Source: Sedimentisphaerales bacterium
GTDB lineage: Bacteria > Planctomycetota > Phycisphaerae > Sedimentisphaerales > Anaerobacaceae
Direction: 5' to 3'
Assembly (NCBI GenBank): GCA_016933295.1
Contig: JAFGBG010000013.1
Span: 1-44,696 of the forward strand
Length of the DNA: 44,696 nucleotides
The notes beneath the pieces were generated by a model. That model was given only the letters and a program-made list of their open reading frames with translations. It searched no databases and was not told where the DNA came from. Both the position numbers and the translations under genes were made by a program. This document shows positions 1 through 7,370 of this stretch, in pieces. Positions within the stretch are counted from its first letter, which is position 1, and every line of letters starts with the position of its first letter.

Positions 1-86
1 ATAAAAGCAAAATAGGGGAAAAAGTTGACTGCACAAGCATGATTATACGTAACAACAGATGGTAAACTTTAAAAGCGAGGTAAAAA

Positions 87-527
87 ATGAAGATCAGTGA
101 GGTGAGAGTAAAGTTGGTGAACAACAAAGATGACAGGCTCAAAGCATTTTGCTCAATCACAATGGACGGCGAATTTGTAGTTCGTGATATCAAAGTAATC
201 GAAGGTTCAAATGGTCATTTCGTTGCCATGCCGTCAAGGAAAATGAGCGACCATTGCGACAAATGTGGAGGCAAAAACCACCTCAGAGCCAAATTTTGCA
301 ATAATTGCGGCACGGCTCTCCATGAAAACCGGGCGAAAAAGGACTTCAAGGGCAGAGTAAAAATGCACGCCGATATCGCCCATCCTATTAACGCCGAATG
401 CCGGAAAAGAATTCAGGAAAAAGTTATTGCCGCTTTTAAGGAGGAGATGGAGAAATCGAAAAAGCCGGGCTATAAACCAGTGGATATGGATGAGCCGGAC
501 GACGATGTTCCTGAAATAGTTTCGTAG
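87..527 (+). CDS. spoVG: SpoVG-family protein with inserted zinc ribbon
   Basis: The first 50 residues (ending VAMPSRK) and residues about 95-120 (DIAHPINAECRKRIQ) match the two halves of the SpoVG fold, a small RNA/DNA-binding regulator known from Firmicutes and spirochaetes. In ordinary SpoVG these halves are almost adjacent. Here about 45 residues are inserted between them, containing Cys57, Cys60, Cys71 and Cys74 in a CxxC-x10-CxxC zinc ribbon. The C-terminus is acidic (DMDEPDDD). Total length is 146 aa against roughly 85-100 for the family. A purine-rich site (GCGAGG) lies 7-8 bases before the ATG. It is convergent with the FlgM-like gene. The family assignment is by eye and strong; regulation of other genes by this protein is an inference from the family. 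Confidence 0.87.
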   Translation: MKISEVRVKLVNNKDDRLKAFCSITMDGEFVVRDIKVIEGSNGHFVAMPSRKMSDHCDKCGGKNHLRAKFCNNCGTALHENRAKKDFKGRVKMHADIAHPINAECRKRIQEKVIAAFKEEMEKSKKPGYKPVDMDEPDDDVPEIVS

Positions 528-541
528 TGAAAGGAATTCTC

Positions 542-826
542 CTACTGTGCGGTAAGGTCTTCAAGGACCTTGTCCAGAGCGATATCCAAACGCTCATTCA
601 GGTCATATTTGCCGTCAGTAAGCTGCCGGCGGACGTCCAGAATCTTATCTCTTCGGACTTCCGGCAGGGAAGCGATCTTTTGTAACACCTGGCCAATGGG
701 GGTGTTATTGAGATTTTCGAGAATCTGTTCCATTATCATGTCTTTATTTGGAACGAGTTTCGCCCCGAGGGGGTTCAGCCGATGATTCCGGCTATCAAAA
801 CAGCTTGTAGAATCAAAATCTGGCAT
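542..826 (-). CDS. FlgM-like anti-sigma-28 factor family protein
   Basis: A 94 aa protein. Residues about 44-90 (QKIASLPEVRRDKILDVR, then a DGKYDLNERLDIALDKVLEDL-like run) have the pattern of the C-terminal sigma-binding half of FlgM: 'LPEVR..K...vr..i..GkY.l....iA.kml..l'. FlgM holds the flagellar sigma factor inactive until the hook is complete. The N-terminal 40 residues are not recognisable. No flagellar gene is in the window, so it could be a stand-alone FlgM-domain regulator, which planctomycetes often have. The only nearby start signal is AAGG upstream of the ATG at 826. The upstream leader is rich in hairpins. Confidence 0.62.
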   Translation of the reverse strand: MPDFDSTSCFDSRNHRLNPLGAKLVPNKDMIMEQILENLNNTPIGQVLQKIASLPEVRRDKILDVRRQLTDGKYDLNERLDIALDKVLEDLTAQ

Positions 827-1301
827 TAAAAATACCTTATTTGTTGGCTTAAGAGCGAAAAATCCCTTTTTTTGCTCCCAAGGCGGTAACCACTATATCT
901 TGTGTATCCCGGAAATCCTTTCCGAGATCCTAAACTACCTTACAATATTGCTATCGACAACAACGCTAGCAAAACTTTAAAAAAGTTCGGCATTTCGGCG
1001 ACCCGCCAAAAGCCCGAAATTTAACCGATTTTTGGCGGAATTCCGCCTATTAACACTGGAAACAGCGATATATCCGAACCCATATTAATATCAAGGCGCC
1101 TCCGGCAAGTCTGTTTGGGGCAATTAGGAAATATACTATATGTAGTTATGTCATAAGATTTTCAAGCCTATTAAAATACGAAAAAGCAGCAGAATTTCCA
1201 AAAAATCTGCACCAGAGAGATTTTTTTTGTCATTTTTTAGTTTTTTTCCCGGCAAAATCCTCTCCCCGGCAAAAATTGGGTTCGTTTTCGATTTTTTTCT
1301 T

Positions 1302-1403
1302 CTGTTTCCTGTTTCCTGTCTCCTGTATTCTGCCGTTTCAATTGGGTTCGTTTTTTCAAATAGCTTTGTCGGTCGTATATCGTATATCGTATGTAGTATG
1401 TCG
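1302..1403. repeat. Two 7-bp-period tandem repeat arrays
   Basis: Positions 1302-1332 are four imperfect copies of CTGTTTC (CTGTTTC, CTGTTTC, CTGTCTC, CTGTATT, then CTG). Positions 1373-1403 are four imperfect copies of TCGTATA (TCGTATA twice, TCGTATG, TAGTATG, then TCG). Both have a strict period of 7. They flank the second copy of the AATTGGGTTCGTTTT direct repeat (1340-1354). The repeat unit and period are read directly from the sequence. Confidence 0.8.
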
Positions 1404-1460
1404 CAAAAACATTTTTACACATAGACTTGTTCTGTAAGCATTTACGTTTTATCTCTCCTT

Positions 1461-1563
1461 GTTATCCTGAACGCAGTGAAGGATCTGGCTCGCGGATATT
1501 ATTGGCGTAAAGTTACCGACTTCCTTTTCGCTGGCCAGATGCTTCACCTCCGGCTCAGCATGA
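1461..1563. repeat. Dispersed stem-loop repeat element
   Basis: The left arm (1461-1487, GTTATCCTGAACGCAGTGAA then GGATCTG) and the right arm (1534-1563, CCAGATGCTTCACC then TCCGGCTCAGCATGAC) are imperfect inverted copies and would form a long stem around a 46-base loop. The motif 'cctgAgcgcAGtGAAggatCTgg' is a very common dispersed intergenic hairpin family in bacterial genomes. It is not protein coding. Confidence 0.75.
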
Positions 1564-1819
1564 CAAAGAAGAATTCGACCGGAAGCAAAAAAATGAATCC
1601 CGCAATCTGGTGAAACCTTATATTGCCGATAGGCTTAATTTTTGCTATTTGCATTGTAGTTTTACGATTTGATTTTTACACTTTGATTTGATTCTTGCCT
1701 CCCCCATTTATAACTTAAAACTCAAAATTCAAAACTAAAAACTATCATATCGCGAACCGGCCGAAATTCAAACAAAATCCCCGCTTTTATGGAAAAATGT
1801 ACCGGACACCCTAAATTCG

Positions 1820-1858
1820 ACGTCATTCCGAGCGCAGCGAAGCGGAGTCGAGGAATCC
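1820..1858. repeat. Half copy of dispersed hairpin repeat
   Basis: Reads CGTCATTCCGAGCGCAGCGA followed by AGCGGAGTCGAGGAATCC. This is the same family of intergenic repeat as the 1461-1563 element, with only one arm clearly present. It probably forms a compact hairpin around GCAGCGAAGC. Confidence 0.65.
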
Positions 1859-1865
1859 ATTCAAT

Positions 1866-1953
1866 CATGTCTTTGCGAGGCCCGAAGGGCCGTGGCAATC
1901 TTCCAATAATTATTTTATTCATCGAAGATTGCTTCAGTAAATTAGCAATGACA
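1866..1953. repeat. Dispersed stem-loop repeat element, 'tcTTTGCGAGG' type
   Basis: The left arm (CATGTCTTTGCGAGG, GGCCGTGGCAATCTTCC) pairs with the right arm (GAAGATTGCTTCAG ... AGCAATGACA). Within the left arm CCCGAAGGG / GGCCCGAAGGGCC is a smaller hairpin. This is the widespread 'attgcgaggc..gaagcaatc' intergenic repeat type. It sits directly after the 1820-1858 half element, so the two may form a composite insertion. Confidence 0.65.
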
Positions 1954-2332
1954 AACTTTTTATCCTTTTTTCATTTTTTTCACGAAAAACAATCAATATT
2001 CGGCTCATGAGATTCGCCTTATATATAGTACAGTGTGCAGCGTACAGCATTCGGCGCATAAGGTGGCGGCTTCCGGCTACGACTCGGCCGTCTTCGCCGA
2101 GACGAGCGCTTTAGTCTTTAGTCATTGGTATTTGGAACGCCGGTCAAAATTCCTGAACGCTATACGTTATCTCTTAAAATTACGTAGTTACCACAATGTC
2201 TATGAACGTTCAAGAATTGTACTATTTATAGATGTTAACAACCATCAGGCATTATATGAATAGTTTTATTTTTTATATTTATACAGAAACCATAATAAAC
2301 ATTAAGTGCTTGCTGATAATGGAGAATAGAGC

Positions 2333-2548
2333 ATGGAAACGAAAACGTGTGTTGGTTGTGGCGAAGATATCCCAATTGATGCAAACTTCTGCATGAAGTG
2401 CGGACGGAACCAGCAGAACAACAAGGATAGAGGGACAATTGTCAAATGTGCGCGTTGTGGTGGGAGCGGAGATATTGAAGTCCTTGGAGGATTTCTTGGG
2501 TCCAAGACGTGTCCAGTTTGCGGCGGCAAGGGAAAAGTAAGGGTATAG
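2333..2548 (+). CDS. Small double zinc-finger protein (zinc ribbon plus DnaJ-type finger)
   Basis: A 71 aa protein built almost entirely of metal-binding motifs. Cys6, Cys9, Cys20 and Cys23 form a zinc ribbon of the 'zinc-ribbon domain' type. Residues 39-46 (CARCGGSG) and 60-67 (CPVCGGKG) are two CxxCxGxG motifs like those of the DnaJ cysteine-rich domain, and would bind a second zinc. No catalytic domain is present. A weak purine-rich stretch (GGAGAATAGAGC) precedes the ATG. The next gene downstream is the HEPN protein, 265 bases away on the same strand, so co-transcription is possible but not shown. The function is unknown; proteins of this shape are usually protein or nucleic-acid binding adaptors. 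Confidence 0.75.
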   Translation: METKTCVGCGEDIPIDANFCMKCGRNQQNNKDRGTIVKCARCGGSGDIEVLGGFLGSKTCPVCGGKGKVRV

Positions 2549-2813
2549 AACACAGTTAAATGGATCTTGCTGCAATGTTCTGATGAGCATCTATCAAATT
2601 AGGACGTTTATATTTTTTAAAGTTTCGTTCAACTGTAGTAGGGCTATGAGCAGTAGTATGAGCTAAAACAAGATCAGACCCAAGATGCAAAGAAAAAAAG
2701 CAGGCTTTAAATAACGAAGGTGAAAAAACATAAATAGATAACATAAATACGTAAACATCTCTATAAAAGTTATATTGAAAATGAGGCTCAGCAGTATAGC
2801 TGAACAATTATAA

Positions 2814-3950
2814 GTGGGAAATCCTAAACGAAAGGGCCAAATAGCAATATGCATAATGCCTTGGGCTGGCTTACGCCAAGAAGTAAACGTGGGACCTGTA
2901 AGGTTTTGGCCTTGGGATGAGAGAAAAGTCCCAGATACAGATGTCAGACAACAATTGAAACGCTATTTCAAATGTTTTGTGGATCACTACGGCACACCAG
3001 TAAAAACAATTACTATTTGTTCACACCGCGAAAAGAACTTCGAATTGTTAGAGCAATACGAATATGACGAGATACGTGTAGCTATTGATGTGTTGATTTT
3101 TTCAATAATCGCACCTCAAACCAGACTGGCCGTATGTGGCAACACTTATAGTGCTGGGCCACCAACAACTGACAGGTATCAAGTGATTGGACAACATCTT
3201 ATACTAGGAAATCCAAACATACACATCAAAGCTGGGAGTACACTTAGCGTCGATGAAATTGAAAAGGTCCACATATCTCAACCATGGAGCCTCGGAGGGG
3301 CCTTTAGAATCGGACCAAATCAGGAAATAATCAGAGCATTTGATAAAGTATTTAAACAGAGTTTTCCTTCAATCATTCGCAAACGGATATTTCGTAGTCT
3401 TGAGTGGTTTAGATTTGCCCATACCGAGGCTGATCAGGTTTCGGAGCCTTCAAAACTAGTTATGATGTCAACTGCATTTGAGATTTTGTTGGATTTTTCA
3501 AAGAAAAGAGAGAAAAAGAAGTATTTTGTAAATCAAATAGAAAAAAGGCTTAAAAGAGATGAATCAGTTCTTGATAAACGAATATACAATAATAATCAAC
3601 GCATATATATCAAAGCAGCTTGTTGGGCTTGGGACTTCTATAATCTTAGGAGTCGCATCGTTCACGGTGATGAAATTAGTACTCAAGACCTCTGCTATAA
3701 GAATTGGATCACACACAACATAGTAGCAGATATGGTTATTTGGGAGTTAATTGTTCAGGAATTGTATGAAAATAATTGTATTGGAGAGAGAGCACGAAAA
3801 TGGGCGGAAACCTTTAAACCACATGTGATAAACGATGAAAATCTTGAAGAATTCTTTCTTAATTGGACGATGGGCTTCGATGATTATCACAGAGCTTTAG
3901 ATTGGATTGAACCTCAAATGAGTAGATATCAAAGTGACGAAATATTGTAA
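2814..3950 (+). CDS. Apea-like HEPN domain protein, putative RNase
   Basis: A 378 aa protein. The N-terminal 190 residues are not recognised. Residues about 192-315 look like an Apea-like HEPN domain: 'RSLEWFRFAHTEAD...KLVMMSTAFEILLD' is the typical first helix pair, and RSRIVHG at 279-285 gives the Rx4H motif (Arg279, His284) that forms the RNase active site in HEPN proteins. The frame opens with GTG at 2814 directly after an in-frame stop; an ATG at 2856 is an alternative start, and neither has a strong ribosome site. HEPN proteins of this kind are frequent in phage-defence systems, and the neighbour downstream is a DUF5131 gene. An RNase activity is inference from the motif. Confidence 0.72.
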   Translation: MGNPKRKGQIAICIMPWAGLRQEVNVGPVRFWPWDERKVPDTDVRQQLKRYFKCFVDHYGTPVKTITICSHREKNFELLEQYEYDEIRVAIDVLIFSIIAPQTRLAVCGNTYSAGPPTTDRYQVIGQHLILGNPNIHIKAGSTLSVDEIEKVHISQPWSLGGAFRIGPNQEIIRAFDKVFKQSFPSIIRKRIFRSLEWFRFAHTEADQVSEPSKLVMMSTAFEILLDFSKKREKKKYFVNQIEKRLKRDESVLDKRIYNNNQRIYIKAACWAWDFYNLRSRIVHGDEISTQDLCYKNWITHNIVADMVIWELIVQELYENNCIGERARKWAETFKPHVINDENLEEFFLNWTMGFDDYHRALDWIEPQMSRYQSDEIL

Positions 3951-4201
3951 ATGTTTGATTAAAGTTAATTTGCCGATTAAGAGGATTTCTGAGGAGATCT
4001 TGGGACTTAAAGATGTACGCTTATACTTTGTAGGATATGCCACCTCAAGAGCCTCTTTTTTTGATTGTTTTTTTGTTGGAACTGACTTAAGTAGTCTCTT
4101 CTGAAATATCATTAGGTCCATTTTTTCGCATCGCCTAATAAGACAGGTAGCAGAATTGTCAAAGAGATGTTTAACAAATATAAAAATTCAGGATTGGTAT
4201 A

Positions 4202-4933
4202 GTGGCTGAAAAATCTGCGATAGAATGGACGGAATCGACGTGGAATCCTGTTACGGGTTGTACTAAGATCAGTTCCGGCTGTCAGAATTGCTACGCCGAA
4301 CGGATGGCCCTGAGACTGAAAGCCATGGGCCAGCCCAATTATCGTAACGGTTTTAAGGTTACATGTCACCGTCATACGCTTGATATACCTATGAAATGGA
4401 AAAAGCCTCAGATGGTTTTTGTTAATTCGATGAGTGATCTTTTTCATAAGGATGTGCCGGATGACTTTATACTGGATATTTTTTCAACGATGCAGCAGGC
4501 ACGACAGCATCAATATCAGATTCTAACCAAAAGGGCCGAACAGCTTGCGAAGCTTTCTCCTGTATTGCCATGGCGGAAAAATATATGGATGGGAGTAACC
4601 GTCGAGTCGGCGGATTATAAGGATAGAATCGATTACCTTAAATATGCCTCGGCTCATATAAAGTTTTTATCATTCGAGCCATTGTTAAGCGATATCGGAG
4701 AGCTGGACCTTGATGGTATCGACTGGGTGATAGCAGGCGGAGAATCCGGGCCTGGAGCGAGACCGATGAAAATCGAGTGGGCCAGGAATATAAGAGAGCA
4801 ATGTATTAATCGTAATGTACCCTTTTTCTTCAAGCAATGGGGCGGCGTAAACAAAAAGAAAACAGGCAGGCTTCTGGACGGCAGAACATGGGACGAAATG
4901 CCGGTTGATTTTTGTGATAATGTATATGCTTGA
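4202..4933 (+). CDS. Phage Gp37/Gp68 family protein (DUF5131)
   Basis: A 243 aa protein starting with GTG, 9 bases after an AGGA ribosome site. The signature WNPVTGC-TKISSGC-QNCYAE with Cys20, Cys27 and Cys30 is diagnostic of the Gp37/Gp68 (DUF5131) family. Later conserved blocks are also present: VNSMSDLFH, QILTKRAEQL, NIWMGVTVES, FLSFEPLL, WVIAGGESGPGARPM and FFKQWGG. The length is normal for the family. The three cysteines recall a radical-SAM iron-sulfur site, but the reaction is not known to me. Family members travel with phages and with TcmP-type three-Cys-motif modules; no intact TcmP is seen here, and the upstream neighbour is a HEPN protein. Confidence 0.9.
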   Translation: MAEKSAIEWTESTWNPVTGCTKISSGCQNCYAERMALRLKAMGQPNYRNGFKVTCHRHTLDIPMKWKKPQMVFVNSMSDLFHKDVPDDFILDIFSTMQQARQHQYQILTKRAEQLAKLSPVLPWRKNIWMGVTVESADYKDRIDYLKYASAHIKFLSFEPLLSDIGELDLDGIDWVIAGGESGPGARPMKIEWARNIREQCINRNVPFFFKQWGGVNKKKTGRLLDGRTWDEMPVDFCDNVYA

Positions 4934-4950
4934 AATGTTCTCTAAGGTCT

Positions 4951-5778
4951 TTAGTAATCTTTGAAGCCCTGCATCCATTCGGGCCAGTCTTCGGGTTGGA
5001 CTCCGCCAGCCGTGGTCAACGGCCCTGCCGTATCGAAATCATCGGACCACTTCAATGTCCAAAGCTCCTTGAGGCCGATTTTTCTGAACGAGAAGTCAAG
5101 GAAAAGACCGTTAACGAATCCATTATGACGATTGATGCAAAAGCCATGTTCGAGCGGGCCTCCGCGTTCGTTCAATGTAGGGCTGCTATAAGTGGCATCG
5201 AGAAATGTCGGGATTTCATCCCGGCTCTTTACGGATGAAATGTCTAATCCCTTCCAATTATCTGATCGCGTGGATTGGTAAAGATTCCATTGACGGGGAG
5301 AAAACAACCTGTCGTTGAAACCATAACTGCACCGAAACTTAGGTAGTGGGCTTGTTGCTTCCCAGGCTTCGAATGTTGTTCCCCCCGTTCCCTTTACCTG
5401 ATACTTCAATACACCATTAACAACAGAAGCTGATGAAAATTCCCCATTATTCCCAGCTCTAACTGCCATTGGACAGCATGAGATGCCTTTAGCGTTAACA
5501 TAGGTGTAAATTGGGGGTTTGTTGGGATCGCCTTCCGGCAGGTATGAACCGCGAATAAACCACAAGGCCATTCCGCCGTCATATAAAAACTTTCCTTCGT
5601 TATCCTCCGTGTACATAAAAAAGATTGTGCCCCACTGTTTGAGATTAGACTGGCAGACGACGGCCTTTGCCTGGCTTTGGATTTTTTGGACCGCCGGAAG
5701 CAAAATCGCCAACAAGAGTATTATGATGGCGATAACAACCAGCAATTCGATTAAGGTAAATCCTTTTAATTTTTCCAT
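4951..5778 (-). CDS. Type II secretion / type IV pilin-like pseudopilin
   Basis: A 275 aa protein with an N-terminal prepilin signal: [19 protein letters not shown], cleavage expected between Gly6 and Phe7 and a Glu at mature position 5, followed by one hydrophobic helix. The C-terminal third contains [20 protein letters not shown] then [16 protein letters not shown], a tail typical of the large families of pseudopilin-like proteins in Phycisphaerae planctomycetes. A strong ribosome site (GGGAGGTG) precedes the ATG. No pilus or secretion machinery is nearby; such orphan pseudopilins are abundant in planctomycetes and their role is mostly unknown. Confidence 0.9.
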   Translation of the reverse strand: MEKLKGFTLIELLVVIAIIILLLAILLPAVQKIQSQAKAVVCQSNLKQWGTIFFMYTEDNEGKFLYDGGMALWFIRGSYLPEGDPNKPPIYTYVNAKGISCCPMAVRAGNNGEFSSASVVNGVLKYQVKGTGGTTFEAWEATSPLPKFRCSYGFNDRLFSPRQWNLYQSTRSDNWKGLDISSVKSRDEIPTFLDATYSSPTLNERGGPLEHGFCINRHNGFVNGLFLDFSFRKIGLKELWTLKWSDDFDTAGPLTTAGGVQPEDWPEWMQGFKDY

Positions 5779-6254
5779 GACGGCACCTCCCTATTAATAG
5801 AAGGTTTTTATACCGGCACTTCTTTAAGAATCTTTGAAGTTGCTCACGAGAATGCTCATCCGCAGTAGTGATAGCACTAATTATAGCATTTACTAATTCT
5901 CTCTACAGATTAAATCTGTTTTCAAACACAAAAAATATCTTTGAATTTGTATTAATTCGCATCATGGAAGTTCCGGCGTCGCCTTTTGTTTTGCCGGGGC
6001 GGCGTCAGGCCCTTTAAAAATAACACAATCCGGGCGCATCGTTGCTTTCTATAGATAAGGCGATATTGAGAACTGAAACATTGATTGCTTTTTTTGGAAT
6101 TTTTAAAAAAATTTTATAAAAGTGTAAATTTAAGCAAAAATGGGATTTTTAACACCAAAAAACAAGCTGCTTGCGGCCGGAGCGGCGGGGCGATATAATT
6201 TTTAGTTGTCATATATGAATAAAAGTTTGAAACCGGCGAAAAGGAGGATTTGCA
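5779..6254. other. Divergent intergenic region between pseudopilin and esterase genes
   Basis: About 475 bases between two divergent genes, so it must hold promoters for both. Toward the esterase a good sigma-70-type promoter is visible (6171-6199). The pseudopilin promoter was not identified. A GC-rich patch at about 5970-6010 (CCGGC at 5973-5977 and GCCGG at 5993-5997) could make a weak hairpin. No gene is seen. Confidence 0.6.
6171..6199 (+). promoter_or_regulatory. Sigma-70-type promoter for the esterase gene
   Basis: TTGCGG at 6171-6176 and a perfect TATAAT at 6194-6199 are separated by exactly 17 bases, which predicts a transcript start near 6206, about 50 bases before the esterase ATG. 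It is downstream of nothing else on this strand. Confidence 0.6.
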
Positions 6255-7220
6255 ATGTCCATAAAAATTCATAATGCTAATAAGAGGCGAAAAGTCGCGC
6301 GGACGGCGGTAGTTTTCTTTGTTTCGATTTTTGCCGCGACGATTTTCGTGCAAGCAAACGAAGCCGAAAAAGAACAGCCTGTGAAAACCCGTATCCCGCA
6401 GATAAATCGTATCCTGCGAGATGTGGAATATGTTCCGGACGGCCATGAGCGGCAGAAACTGGATTTGTATATCCCGCCTCCGAGAGAGGATTCGGCCGCT
6501 TTGCCGCTTATTGTCTGGATTCACGGCGGGGCGTGGCTGGGAGGAAGCAAGGACATGTGCCCGGCGACATCATTCTTAAAGGAAGGCTACGTTGTGGCCA
6601 GTGCTAATTACCGGCTCAGCCAGCATGCGATATTTCCGGCACAAATCGAGGACTGCAAGGCCGCTGTCCGATTCCTGCGCGCCAATGCGGACAAGTACAA
6701 TATCGATCCGAACCGAATCGGCGTATGGGGCTCGTCCGCCGGGGGACATTTAGTCGCTCTGCTCGGGACGACCGGCGATGTGAACGATTTCGACAAAGGG
6801 CCGAACCTGAATGTTTCCAGCAAGGTGCAGGCGGTGTGCGATTTTTTCGGGCCGACGGACTTTACGAAAATGCGCGATTTCGAGAGTACTATGGACCATG
6901 ATGCTCCGGACGCACCCGAGGCTAAATTAATCGGCGGGCCGGTGCAGGAAAATAAAGAGGCATGTAAAAAGGCAAATCCCATCACATATATCAGCAAGGA
7001 TGATCCGCCGTTTCTGATTTGTCACGGCGATAAGGACAATCTGGTTCCTATCAATCAGAGCGAGCTTCTCGAAGCGGCTTTGAAAAAAGCCGGTGTCGAT
7101 GTTACTTTCCATACGGTCAAGGGCGGCGGGCACGGATTCCGGGACCCGGAAGTCGATAAGATGGTACTGGAATTTTTCAATAAACACCTCAAAAAAGGCC
7201 GGGAAGAGCAGCCGAAGTGA
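6255..7220 (+). CDS. Exported alpha/beta-hydrolase, esterase/lipase (BD-FAE-like)
   Basis: A 321 aa protein with a signal peptide (KRRKVAR followed by a hydrophobic run, residues about 18-33). The mature part is an alpha/beta hydrolase of the hormone-sensitive-lipase / BD-FAE type: oxyanion-hole motif HGG (90-92, in WIHGGAW), nucleophile elbow GSSAGG (Ser161), acid Asp261 in HGDKDNLVP, and His293 in GGGHGF. All three catalytic residues are present. A strong AAGGAGG site lies before the ATG and a clear promoter upstream. Related planctomycete enzymes often sit with carbohydrate esterases or sulfatases; here it appears monocistronic. The substrate is unknown, with acetylated or feruloylated glycans plausible. 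Confidence 0.88.
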   Translation: MSIKIHNANKRRKVARTAVVFFVSIFAATIFVQANEAEKEQPVKTRIPQINRILRDVEYVPDGHERQKLDLYIPPPREDSAALPLIVWIHGGAWLGGSKDMCPATSFLKEGYVVASANYRLSQHAIFPAQIEDCKAAVRFLRANADKYNIDPNRIGVWGSSAGGHLVALLGTTGDVNDFDKGPNLNVSSKVQAVCDFFGPTDFTKMRDFESTMDHDAPDAPEAKLIGGPVQENKEACKKANPITYISKDDPPFLICHGDKDNLVPINQSELLEAALKKAGVDVTFHTVKGGGHGFRDPEVDKMVLEFFNKHLKKGREEQPK

Positions 7221-7370
7221 AAACCCGCCTCGGTTTTTTAGTCACTCGGCGAATTTGCCGGGGATGAAATTGCCGCCGGAATTGCAGATGGCGCTTGCGG
7301 CAAGGCCGTGGAGCTGGTATTATTGCCGCAGTTATATCCGAATATCAGAAAACAGGAATTGGAAAGGAAA

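Larger units (their letters stand above)
827..2332. other. Long intergenic region, repeat-rich, no convincing gene
   Basis: About 1.5 kb without a believable gene. It holds, in order: a hairpin-rich leader upstream of the FlgM-like gene (about 900-1050), two short 7-bp-period tandem arrays (about 1302-1403), a direct repeat of AATTGGGTTCGTTTT at 1274-1288 and 1340-1354 that reads KTNPI on the minus strand, three stem-loop elements of the 'TCATTCCGAGCGCAGCGAA' / 'CTTTGCGAGG..GGCAATC' type (1461-1953), and a mixed-composition stretch at about 2030-2130. Open frames here are short and translate repeat sequence (for example the minus-strand 1722-1922 frame containing PRLRFAALGMT), so none is called. 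Confidence 0.7.

Noticed and set aside
1227-1424. Short open frames in both directions over the heptamer arrays
   Set aside because: They translate repetitive sequence (KTNPI-like and FFLLFPVS-type runs) and have no ribosome site.
1722-2010. Frames containing PRLRFAALGMT and similar
   Set aside because: These are translations of the dispersed hairpin repeats, a well-known source of false gene calls.
2033-2263. 76-codon frame MCSVQHSAHKVAASGYDSAV...
   Set aside because: No ribosome site, mixed composition, and it appears to be part of the repeat-rich region; I suspect a further dispersed repeat but cannot prove it.
7242-7370. Open extension of the YhaM frame upstream of ATG 7371 (SLGEFAGDEIAAGIADGACG...)
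   Set aside because: Open reading but no ribosome site and no match to YhaM N-termini; the ATG at 7371 has a clear GGAAAGG site.
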